NCBI GenBank assembly: GCA_013813955.1 | Contig: JACCQW010000061.1 | Span: 1-8,595, forward strand | Direction of reading: 5' to 3' | DNA from: Solirubrobacterales bacterium | GTDB lineage: Bacteria > Actinomycetota > Thermoleophilia > Solirubrobacterales > Solirubrobacteraceae | DNA: 8,595 nucleotides | Shown here: positions 1 to 8,010 of the stretch, one piece after another | Position numbering within the stretch: the first letter of the stretch is position 1 | Layout: every line of letters begins with the position of its first letter | Made by a program: the position numbers and the translations under genes | The notes under the pieces: generated by a model | What the model saw: the letters and a program-made list of their open reading frames with translations, nothing else | Told to the model about the DNA's origin: nothing | Databases searched by the model: none

Positions 1-984
1 GGCGAGGCGCTCGGCGACGGGGGCCAGCGTGTCGAGCAGACGCATGACGCGGGCGCGCGTGGGCTCGCGCTCGCCGGTGACGAGGTCGGCCATGGTGCCC
101 TCGAGGCCGTGGCGACAGGCCGACCAGCGGTTCTCTCCGATGCGCCAGGTCGCATCGACCGGCAGCGTCTCGCCCCCCGCCACCCGCTCGTCGAGCCACG
201 CCACGAGCGCGTGCACGATGCCGGCCAGCGCCGCGGCGTGCGCCACCGTGGCCTGGGTGTCGGGCACGCGCACCTCGACCGTTCCGTGCAGCGGGTGCAG
301 GCGCAGCTCCCACCACCAGCGGCGCGGCTCGGGGACGCCGCCCGCCGCCCGGCCCCAGCGCAACGCCTCCGCATAGGCGGCCCACCCGCCCAGTGCGGGC
401 GGCACACCCTGGCGGGGCAGCAGCTCGGCGATCTTGGGGCGCATCGAGGCCAGGCCGGTGTCGCGGCCCTCGTGGAAGGGCGCGCTCGCGGCCAGCGCGG
501 CGAGCTCGGGCAGGTGGGAGCGCAGCGAGTCGTGCACCGCGAGCGCGCGGTCTGCGTCGCCCACCGCGACGTGCACGTGCAGACCACACACGAGCTGGCG
601 GTACGCCATCTCGCCGTACTCGGCCCGCGTGGCGTCGTAGCGCTCGCCGGCGTTCAGCTCGCCCACGGCGGAGGCGAACGGATGCGCGCCGGCGCCGATC
701 ACGCGAAGTCCGGCGGCTGCCGCGACGGTCGCGAGGTCGCTGCGGCCCCGTGCGAGCGCGCCCGCCGCGTCGCTCACGCGTGCGGCCGGGGCGGTGATGA
801 CCTCCAGCTGGGCCGCCGGAAGCTCGAGCTTGAAGCGCTCGTCACCACCCAGCGCGCGCAGCAGCTCCGGCGCGCGCGGGGCGAGGTCGAGCGTCTCGGC
901 GTCGACGAGCATCAGCTCCTCCTCCACGCCCACCGTCAGCGGGGTGGCTGCGTCGAACGGTGCGCGGAGCTCGTGGGGGGTCAT
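1..984 (-). CDS. Carboxylate-amine ligase, YbdK / glutamate-cysteine ligase (GCS2) family, 3' end cut by window edge
   Basis: The frame is open from ATG at 984 to base 1 (328 codons) with no stop, so the C-terminus lies outside the window. Family members are usually about 360-390 aa, so perhaps 30-60 residues are missing. Visible landmarks are VGVEEELMLVD near residues 18-28 (the acidic ATP/Mg motif that opens the family), a CGLHVHVAVG segment at about 133-142, RWWWELRLHP at about 222-231 and GTVEVRVPDTQ at about 234-244. The family ligates a carboxylate (glutamate) to an amine (classically cysteine, giving gamma-glutamylcysteine) with ATP in the cytosol. The real substrate of YbdK-type actinobacterial members is often unknown. 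The start fits the conserved core, but no good Shine-Dalgarno precedes it. The gene is divergent from the methyltransferase remnant, with 37 bases between starts. The family assignment is strong and the substrate is not determined. Confidence 0.88.
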   Translation of the reverse strand, partial: MTPHELRAPFDAATPLTVGVEEELMLVDAETLDLAPRAPELLRALGGDERFKLELPAAQLEVITAPAARVSDAAGALARGRSDLATVAAAAGLRVIGAGAHPFASAVGELNAGERYDATRAEYGEMAYRQLVCGLHVHVAVGDADRALAVHDSLRSHLPELAALAASAPFHEGRDTGLASMRPKIAELLPRQGVPPALGGWAAYAEALRWGRAAGGVPEPRRWWWELRLHPLHGTVEVRVPDTQATVAHAAALAGIVHALVAWLDERVAGGETLPVDATWRIGENRWSACRHGLEGTMADLVTGEREPTRARVMRLLDTLAPVAERLA

Positions 985-1021
985 CGGTTTGCGCCGCCGT
1001 GGCGCCGGAGAAGCCGGGGTC

Positions 1022-1567
1022 GTGAGAATCCTCACCGTCCCGGGCGTCTTTCAACCGCACAGCGACACGTGGATGCTCGCCGATGTCCTGCGCGCTCAGA
1101 CGCTCCCTCCCGGCACGGCCGTGCTGGACCTCTGCACGGGCAGCGGCGCGCTGGCCGTCGCCGCCGCCCGGCGCGGGGTCCACGACGTGACCGCCGTCGA
1201 CGTCTCGCGCCGGGCGCTGCTGTGCGCACGGGTCAACGCCCGCCTGAACGGGGTGCGCGTGCGCACGTGCCGCGGCGATCTGTTCGCCGCGGTGGGCGAC
1301 GCGCGCTACGACGTCATCGTGAGCAACCCGCCCTACCTGCCGTCCTGCGTCGACGCCCTCCCCTCTGCCGGTGCCTCGCGGGCGTGGGAGGCGGGCAGAC
1401 CCTCTCACCGACCACAGGACGAAAGCAGGGCAGGGACCTGCTGCGCCGGCGGCTCGCCGGCTGACCTCCGCCGCTCTCAGCTCTTCTTTCCGGCCACCGC
1501 GCGCTGCAGCTGGGACTTGCTCATCTTCGAGCGGCCCTGGACGTTGAGCTGCCTGGCCTCGTTGTAG
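1022..1567 (+). pseudogene. HemK/PrmC-like SAM methyltransferase, C-terminally truncated and frame-disrupted
   Basis: GTG at 1022 follows a GGAGAAG ribosome site at 1007-1013. Residues 1-125 are a good class I methyltransferase N-terminal half: PGVFQPHSDT at 7-16, SAM motif I VLDLCTGSGALAV at 34-46, the acidic end of strand 2 at VTAVDVS (56-62), and the substrate-side NPPYLPS at 102-108, typical of N5-glutamine methyltransferase relatives. The last family-like stretch is DALPSAGASRAWEAG, ending about base 1398. After that the frame continues as unrelated residues to a stop at 1565-1567, running 91 bases into the convergent gene. Another frame carries GRDLLRRRLAG and stops at 1464, which looks like the expected continuation. 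Relatives are about 210-230 aa and need the later beta strands missing here, so activity is unlikely. A working truncated protein cannot be excluded. Confidence 0.72.
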
Positions 1568-1821
1568 AGCTGGTCGCGCGTCGGGCGCTTGTCGCGGTCG
1601 GTGCCCGAGCGCAGGCCTCCGCGCCGCCCCGAGGAGATGTCCTCGGTCGAGGACCGAGAACGCGCCTGTGACTCGCCGGCGCGTGCACGCTCCTTGTTCA
1701 CGGTCCGCGCCGCGATCTCCTCGGCCCGTTCCTCTGACCGGCCCTGGTCGCGCTCGCGGTCCTTGACGTGCTCGTACTGGCGGGCGCGCTTCGTGCCCTT
1801 CTTGATGCCGCGGGGAGGCAT
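1477..1821 (-). CDS. Small basic Rho-N-domain protein ('plasmid stabilization' type)
   Basis: The protein has 114 aa starting MPPRGIKKGTKRARQYEH. ATG at 1821 is chosen over an upstream start at 1893 because AAGGAG lies 6 bases before it and MPP.G.KK is the usual family start. Residues 1-60 are highly charged and probably helical (RARQYEHVKDRERDQGRSEERAEE at about 12-35, then IAARTVNKERARAGES). A Ser/Gly/Arg linker follows (RSRSSTEDISSGRRGG). The C-terminus, PTRDQLYNEARQLNVQGRSKMSKSQLQRAVAGKKS, is a Rho termination factor N-terminal/SAP-like helix-extended-helix that usually binds nucleic acid. Homologues on actinobacterial chromosomes are commonly annotated 'plasmid stabilization protein', although nothing here indicates a plasmid. 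A nucleic-acid-binding or stress role is inference. It is convergent with the methyltransferase remnant. Its upstream region holds the inverted repeat at 1851-1895. Confidence 0.85.
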   Translation of the reverse strand: MPPRGIKKGTKRARQYEHVKDRERDQGRSEERAEEIAARTVNKERARAGESQARSRSSTEDISSGRRGGLRSGTDRDKRPTRDQLYNEARQLNVQGRSKMSKSQLQRAVAGKKS

Positions 1822-1827
1822 GGCTCG

Positions 1828-1833
1828 CTCCTT
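1828..1833 (-). promoter_or_regulatory. Ribosome binding site of the Rho-N protein gene
   Basis: On the minus strand AAGGAG is followed by six bases and then ATG at 1821. This near-perfect Shine-Dalgarno decides the start in favour of the 114-aa protein over the 138-aa reading that begins at 1893. Confidence 0.8.
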
Positions 1834-1850
1834 CGGTCGATCCGCTCTGC

Positions 1851-1895
1851 CGGTGGGCGTACCCCACGTCACGAGGGGTACGCGAACGTCCACCG
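1851..1895. repeat. Large inverted repeat upstream of the Rho-N gene; possible operator or terminator
   Basis: A perfect 9-base inverted repeat (GCGTACCCC at 1857-1865, GGGGTACGC at 1875-1883, 9-base loop) is nested in a second pair of arms (CGGTGG at 1851-1856, CCACCG at 1890-1895). This gives about 15 paired positions with a six-base bulge on one side. It lies 30 bases before the ATG of the Rho-N gene and 42 bases after the stop of the SnoaL-like remnant, all on the minus strand. It could be a protein-binding operator, the hairpin terminator of the upstream operon (though no T-tract follows on the minus strand), or a promoter part. The minus strand reads GGGTAC at 1864-1859, resembling the -10 of actinobacterial SigB/SigF-type stress promoters. 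A GTTC lies about 19 bases further upstream, slightly too far for the usual 15-17 spacing. Confidence 0.55.
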
Positions 1896-1936
1896 ACCAG
1901 CGTCAAGAGCAGGGACGGTGGCATCGGCGCAGCCGA

Positions 1937-2236
1937 TCACTCGCGGACCTCGCGGCCGCCGTACGCAAGCGAGAGGACGACATGGGCGCGACAGGCCTCG
2001 CCACGCGTGTACGCGATCGCGATGTTCTCGTCGTCGGCGACCATGTGGGCGGGCGCGATCTGCGCATCGAGGAAGCCTGCGGTCAGCGCCGTGAAGAAGG
2101 CGCGGAAGCCCTCGCGGCCGGGGCCCTGGTCGGGCGCGGGATCGTGGTCGACGGCATCCTCGGCGAAGGACTCCACGGCGGCGTGCCGGTTGACCGAACC
2201 ACAAACCGGGTGACGAGCTTCCCGGCGCATGGGCAC
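1937..2236 (-). pseudogene. SnoaL-like (ester cyclase / NTF2-fold) protein remnant
   Basis: The open frame encodes 99 aa from GTG at 2236. Its middle is clearly SnoaL-like: VNRHAAVESFAEDAVDHDPA (about 15-34), then PGREGFRAFFTALTAGF (about 39-55) and VADDENIAIAYT (about 66-77). This is the standard order of a small NTF2-fold alpha+beta barrel enzyme or binding protein. Three signs suggest decay. The beginning (MPMRREARHPVCGS) is not family-like, while a neighbouring frame over the same bases reads KLVTRFV, which is what usually precedes VNRH. The C-terminus diverges after IAYT and stops, leaving about 99 aa against the usual 120-140. No convincing ribosome site precedes either GTG 2236 or ATG 2230. 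The frame starts 4 bases after the stop of the DUF3616-like gene. It could still be expressed by coupling as a shortened protein. Confidence 0.6.
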
Positions 2237-2240
2237 CCGT

Positions 2241-3311
2241 TCAGTCGAGCAGAAGCGTGCGCAGGGCCACGCGGCCCTCTTCGTCGAGGACGTAATGGCG
2301 GTGGCCCTCGTCGTCGACCACGACGCCCTCGACGCGACGTAGGTCGCCGAAGTCGTGGACGGTCTCGGTGGTCACGGCGCCGCCGCCCGCCACCAGCGGC
2401 AACTCGAAGCGCACATGGCGCGAGCGCGCCGCGCCGCCCTGCGGGTGGTCCTCGAGCACGGTCGCTCCCTTGCCGACGGCGTCGAGGTCGCCCACGATCG
2501 CGTCGAAGCGGTCGCCGCCGCGGGTGTGCAGCGCACGGACGCCCGTAGGCTCGTCGCGGTCGCCGACGTCGCCGAGCACCCACACGTTCGAGCAGCCCGG
2601 CACGGCCCCGGGGTCGGCGAAGACGGCGTCGAGATCGTCGAGCTCGACCAGCAGCGGGTGGCCCTCGGCGGTCACGGGGTAGCGCAGACCGATCAGCGCC
2701 CGGCCGTCGGCGCGGAAGTCCATGCCCTCGACGTTGATCGGATGGTCGCCGGATGACACCCGGCCCGCCCAGCGCTTGTCCTTCGCCGCGCCGAGCGCGA
2801 TGGTGGCGTCGATGTAGGCCTCGCGTGCGCGCGCGCCGAGCGGGAGCAGGTCCACCGCCGCCGCGGCGAGCGCGTCGTTGACCGCCCGGTGGATGCCGAA
2901 GCGGGTGCGCCCGATCTCGAGCCTCGCCGACCCGCCGTCGAGCGCCTCACCCAGGGACTCCTCGCTGACGCGCGCGACCCAGGACCGCCGGGGCTGTAGC
3001 GGTCCGGCCTTCTTGCCGAATTGGGAGCCGAGCAGGTATACCCAGCCGTCGCGGCGCGCGCACGACTCGGCGTCCTCGGTGCGCCCGGCGCCGCCGTGCG
3101 GTTTGGTCGCGATGCGCATGGCGCGCCAGCCCTCGCCGTGGGCGGCACCGGCGTCGTGCACCACGACGGCGATCGCCTTCTCGGCGGACGCCTCGTCGAG
3201 GACCGTGACGAACGCGCGGTCCCAGCCCCGAGCGCGCAGGACGTCGGGCGTGAACACGGGGCACAGGTCCGACGCCTCGTTGGGCTCCAGATGCAGGTCG
3301 CTGTCGTACAT
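2241..3311 (-). CDS. DUF3616-like beta-propeller protein
   Basis: The protein has 356 aa and no signal peptide or membrane segment, so it is probably cytosolic. Two stretches recall the DUF3616 family. One is a DAESCARRDGWVYLLGSQFGKK region (about 80-101) followed by LQPRRSWVARV (about 105-115), matching the 'DxE..a..g.wvYv.GSH.rkk.g...p.R' signature. The other is INVEGMDFRADGRALIGLRY (about 192-211), matching the internal 'iEGla..gdrlliGLRgPv' repeat. A further EGVVVDDEGHRHYVLDEEG near the C-terminus looks like another propeller blade. Function is unknown for the family. The gene follows acetyl-CoA synthetase by 63 bases on the same strand, so it is probably cotranscribed. The start ATG 3311 has GGAGG only about 2 bases upstream, which is tight. 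The mRNA there can form a small hairpin (TATCC-GGA-GGATA at 3311-3323) covering both the ribosome site and the first base of the start codon. The family call is moderate. Confidence 0.72.
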   Translation of the reverse strand: MYDSDLHLEPNEASDLCPVFTPDVLRARGWDRAFVTVLDEASAEKAIAVVVHDAGAAHGEGWRAMRIATKPHGGAGRTEDAESCARRDGWVYLLGSQFGKKAGPLQPRRSWVARVSEESLGEALDGGSARLEIGRTRFGIHRAVNDALAAAAVDLLPLGARAREAYIDATIALGAAKDKRWAGRVSSGDHPINVEGMDFRADGRALIGLRYPVTAEGHPLLVELDDLDAVFADPGAVPGCSNVWVLGDVGDRDEPTGVRALHTRGGDRFDAIVGDLDAVGKGATVLEDHPQGGAARSRHVRFELPLVAGGGAVTTETVHDFGDLRRVEGVVVDDEGHRHYVLDEEGRVALRTLLLD

Positions 3312-3374
3312 ATCCTCCGGATAACCGGCTGCCCGAACCCTAAACGGGGGGACAGGCCTCGGGGCGCATGAGCG

Positions 3375-5340
<1,966 letters not shown>

Positions 5341-5354
<14 letters not shown>

Positions 5355-6897
5355 CGGTCCCCTTGCTCCTCTCCCGCAGCTCGATGCGGCGGATCTTGCC
5401 GGTCAGGGTCTTGGGCAGCTCGCCGACGAACTCGACGATACGCGGATACGCGTAGGCGGAGAGGCGCTCGCGCACGTGCGCCGAGATCTCGCTGCCGAGC
5501 TCGTCGGAGGGCTCGTGGCCCGCGGCGGGGACGACGAACGCCTTGACGACGTTGCCGCGCCGCTCGTCGGGCCAAGCGACCGCGGCGGCCTCCGCGACCG
5601 CCGGGTGCTCCAGGCAGGCGGACTCGACCTCGAAGGGGCCGATCCGGTAGCCGGCGGAGATGATCACGTCGTCGGCGCGCCCCTCGTACCAGACATAGCC
5701 GTCGTCGTCCTGGGAGGCCGCGTCCTTGGTGTGGAACCACTCGCCGCCGAAGGTCTCCTCGGCGGCCTGGACGTCGTTCCAGTAGCCGAGCGGGTAGTGC
5801 GGGTTGGAGCGCGCGCGCAGGCAGATCTCGCCGCGCTCGCCGCGCGCCACCGGCTTCTCGTCCTCGTCGAGGATCGCCACGTCCCAGCCGGGCATGGGCC
5901 GGCCCATGGAGCCCTCGCGGACCTCCATGAACGGGTAGTTGGCCACGAGCGGATAGGACTCCGACAGCCCGTAGTAGTCCAGGACGGTCACGCCGAACTG
6001 CTCGTGGAACCAGCGGATGGCCTCCGGGTTCAGCGGCTCGCCGGCGCTGCAGACGATCCGGAAGCGCTGCGGGTAGCGTGTGCCCGCGTCGGCGATGGCC
6101 ATCATCGAGCGGATCGCCGTCGGCGTGGCGAAGACGTTCGTGGCCTCGTGGCGCGAGAGGAAGTCAAGCTGGAGGTGCGGGTCAAAGCCGCCCTCGCGCT
6201 GGAGGACGACCTGCACGGCGCCCAGGCGCCACGGGCCGATCAGCGGGGAGATCCCGGCCGCCCACGCCCACTCGCCCATGCCGTGGAAGCGCTCGCCGTC
6301 CTGGACGTCGTGGCAGTAGACGAACTCCTCGTGGGCGAGGATGTAGCGATGGGCGTGCAGGATGCCCTTGGCCAGACCGGTGGTGCCCGAGGTGTAGTAC
6401 AGCTGCGCCGGGTCATCGGCCGCGGTGTCGACCATCTCGAAGCCCGTGGGGCCGTCGTCGAGGTCGCCGATCTCCAGCAGCAGCACCTCGGTCAGGCCCT
6501 GCACCCGTGACTCGTTGGCCTCGTTCGTCACGACGACCTTGGCCTCGGAGTCGGTCACGCGGTGGCGGACGCTCTCGTCGCCGTAGAGGATCGACATGGA
6601 CAGCAGGATCGCGCCGGTCTTCCACGTGCCCAGAAACGCGGCGGCGGTCTCGGGGGTCGGGGGCAGCAGCATCGCCACGCGATCCCCCCGCTGCACGCCC
6701 GCGTCGCGCAGCCGGTGCGCGAAGCGGTCGGACATGTCCTGCAGCGCTCCCCAGCGCACCTCGCGGATCGCGCCCTCAGGGTCCTCGTGGATCATCGCGA
6801 GCTTGTCGCGGGGGTGCTTGTCGCAGACGTCCCGGGCGATGTTGTAGCGCTCGGGGACGTTCCACGCATGCTCCGAGCAGGCCTGCTCGTAGGTCAT
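5341..6897 (-). CDS. Acyl-CoA synthetase, AMP-forming (medium-chain ACSM-like)
   Basis: The protein has 518 aa starting MTYEQACSEHAWNVPERYN. ATG 6897 is chosen because GGAGGGG lies 5 bases upstream and the longer open frame adds only Arg-rich, non-family residues. It is an ANL-superfamily ligase: phosphate loop YYTSGTTGLAKG (167-178), GMGEWAWAAG (206-215), FATPTAIRSM (256-265), CSAGEPLN (283-290), YYGLSES (308-314), GEICLRARSNPHYPLGYW (356-373), FHTKDAA (388-394), hinge GRADDVIISAGYRIGP (406-421) and PKTLTGKIRR (495-504) with catalytic lysine 501. It should make an acyl-AMP and then acyl-CoA from a carboxylic acid. Overall architecture is closest to medium-chain/ACSM or benzoate-type ligases, but the acid cannot be read from sequence. 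The region between about 120 and 165 is short. It overlaps the small upstream ORF by ATGA (6894-6897) and the acetyl-CoA synthetase by 14 bases. Confidence 0.92.
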
Positions 6898-6965
6898 CGC
6901 GACCCCTCCGCGGCCTGCCGGTCGATGCGCTGATCCTCCTCGTGCGGTGGCGTGGCGACAGACAT
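6894..6965 (-). CDS. Small 23-aa ORF, translationally coupled to the acyl-CoA synthetase
   Basis: ATG at 6965 is preceded by GGAGGAG (6971-6977) with 5 bases of spacing, one of the strongest ribosome sites in the window. The 23 codons begin MSVATPPHEEDQ and end QAAEGSR. The TGA (6896-6894) overlaps the synthetase ATG (6897-6895) as ATGA. The peptide is hydrophilic with no membrane segment or recognisable domain. It could be a leader peptide that controls the synthetase operon, a real microprotein, or an accidental frame behind a strong purine-rich stretch. It has no run of one amino acid as an attenuator leader would. No homology is known to me. Confidence 0.45.
   Translation of the reverse strand: MSVATPPHEEDQRIDRQAAEGSR
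6903..6909 (-). promoter_or_regulatory. Ribosome binding site of the acyl-CoA synthetase
   Basis: Minus-strand GGAGGGG is followed by TCGCG and ATG at 6897. It lies inside the small ORF, so ribosomes finishing that ORF would be next to the synthetase start. It supports ATG 6897 over farther upstream starts in the same frame (7224, or the ATGs near 7040 and 7020). Confidence 0.75.
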
Positions 6966-6970
6966 TCCCT

Positions 6971-6977
6971 CTCCTCC
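6971..6977 (-). promoter_or_regulatory. Ribosome binding site of the 23-aa ORF
   Basis: Minus-strand GGAGGAG, then AGGGA, then ATG at 6965. The spacing is ideal. It is the main reason to take the small ORF seriously. Confidence 0.6.
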
Positions 6978-7067
6978 AGGTCGGGGTGATGAGGGGGTGC
7001 CCACGGCGCCCGGCCGCCATTCGTGGCTTCCTGCACGACATCTCCAGCCGCGACGCGCCGCCCTCGC

Positions 7068-7988
7068 CTAGCTGCGGCGCTTGCGCTTGCGCTTCTTGGA
7101 GGAGGCGTGGGCAGGACGCTCGGGTGCCGCGCCGGGGTCCGGCCCAGGCTCGCCTCCGGCGTCGCCGTCGCCGTCGCCCTTCGCGGCCAGCCGGCGCTCG
7201 CGCAACTCCTGCTGGCTGGGCCATGGCTGCGCCGCGCCGGTGACCCAGGCCGGCGGCATCCCGCCCGGCCAGCGACCGAGGAACAGCACGCCGAGCGCGA
7301 CGAGCCAGAAGGCCTGCACGATCGGCAGCGACGAGCCCAGCGGGATGACGAACAGAAAGCCCACGATGATCCCGAGCACGCCCATGAACCGTGTGAGCAG
7401 CCCTGCGCGCATGGCGTTCAGGGCGATGAGCACGAAGCCGATGCCCAGGCCGAACACGCCGATCTGGCGCAGGATGAGGGAGGCGACGACGACCGGCGAC
7501 TGCAGCACGTCGCGTGCGGCCCTCGGCGTCTGCTCGTCGGAGCCGGCGAAGGAGGCCGCTTCGATCGAGACGCCCACCGCCTGCACCAATCCCGCCACGG
7601 CGACAGCCACGGCGCCCGCGATGGCGGCGACGACAGCGGCGCGCGGTAGCTCGGGCCGCCGCGCCTTGACCGAGCGGTACAGGTGCGAGAGCGCGAGCCC
7701 GATGGCCGCCACGCCCAGGGCCAGCACGAGCGCCACGCCCACGAGCTGGACCGCGTTGTCGTCGTAGAAGAGGACCTGGCGGGCCTTCAGGCCCGGCTCC
7801 TGGGCGGCGCCGGGGACCAGGCGCTCGCGCAGGGCCGCCAGGACCTCGACGTCGGGCAGGTCGCGGTAGGCGACGGCCGCGAAGATCCCGCCCAGGATCG
7901 TGAACAGCCCCGCGCCGATGGCGGCCGCAGCGGCCTCAGGGCGCCGGCGCTGCTCGTCGGCCAGGGTCTCGGGCGCGGTGGCGGCCAC
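7068..7988 (-). CDS. Multi-pass membrane protein of unknown function with basic C-terminal tail
   Basis: The protein has 306 aa from GTG 7988. Hydrophobic segments lie at about 21-41 (AAAIGAGLFTILGGIFAAVA), 78-103, 117-142, 165-192, 198-217 and 223-240, so five to six membrane helices are likely. A soluble stretch at 42-77 lies between the first two. The segment RFMGVLGIIVGFLFVIPLGS followed by IVQAFWLVALGVLFLGRWPGG and PPAWVTGAAQPWPS recalls hypothetical actinobacterial membrane proteins (DUF4386-like in style), but I cannot name a function. The C-terminal 60 residues are polar, with Gly/Asp/Pro-rich repeats and a terminal KKRKRKRRS tail, probably cytosolic. GTG 7988 has no Shine-Dalgarno but has TACACT 6 bases upstream, consistent with leaderless translation. 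The same frame stays open further upstream, but there it is antisense to the CBS gene. It is divergent from the CBS gene, and its stop lies 102 bases before the synthetase operon's first start. Confidence 0.8.
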   Translation of the reverse strand: MAATAPETLADEQRRRPEAAAAAIGAGLFTILGGIFAAVAYRDLPDVEVLAALRERLVPGAAQEPGLKARQVLFYDDNAVQLVGVALVLALGVAAIGLALSHLYRSVKARRPELPRAAVVAAIAGAVAVAVAGLVQAVGVSIEAASFAGSDEQTPRAARDVLQSPVVVASLILRQIGVFGLGIGFVLIALNAMRAGLLTRFMGVLGIIVGFLFVIPLGSSLPIVQAFWLVALGVLFLGRWPGGMPPAWVTGAAQPWPSQQELRERRLAAKGDGDGDAGGEPGPDPGAAPERPAHASSKKRKRKRRS

Positions 7989-8010
7989 GGCCCAAGTGTA
8001 TGTTGCACCT
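7989..8010. promoter_or_regulatory. Probable bidirectional promoter for two leaderless genes
   Basis: The 22 bases between the divergent GTG codons hold TATGTT on the plus strand (7999-8004) and TACACT on the minus strand (8000-7995). Both fit the TAnnnT -10 pattern. The two hexamers share the TA at 7999-8000. Each is followed by exactly six bases and then GTG (8011 plus, 7988 minus), so the G of each GTG would be the likely transcription start. Neither gene has a Shine-Dalgarno. No convincing -35 was seen on either side. Confidence 0.6.

Noticed and set aside
1445..1461. Hairpin GCCGGC-GGCTC-GCCGGC as a terminator between the convergent genes
   Set aside because: The arms are a self-palindromic common high-GC motif with no T-tract on either strand, and it lies in coding-derived sequence.
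109..1464. Plus-strand open frame of 451 codons across the left part
   Set aside because: Most of it is antisense to the YbdK-like ligase, and it is Arg/His/Ala-rich without a domain. Only its last residues matter, as the displaced continuation of the methyltransferase.
842..1924. Minus-strand open frame of 360 codons overlapping the Rho-N gene and methyltransferase
   Set aside because: Its codons shadow two genes that show real motifs in other frames, and the translation is low-complexity Arg/Gly/Ala.
6898..7224. N-terminal extension of the acyl-CoA synthetase up to 627 aa
   Set aside because: The extra 109 residues are Arg-rich and non-conserved, the extension would run into the end of the membrane-protein gene, and a strong ribosome site sits right at ATG 6897.
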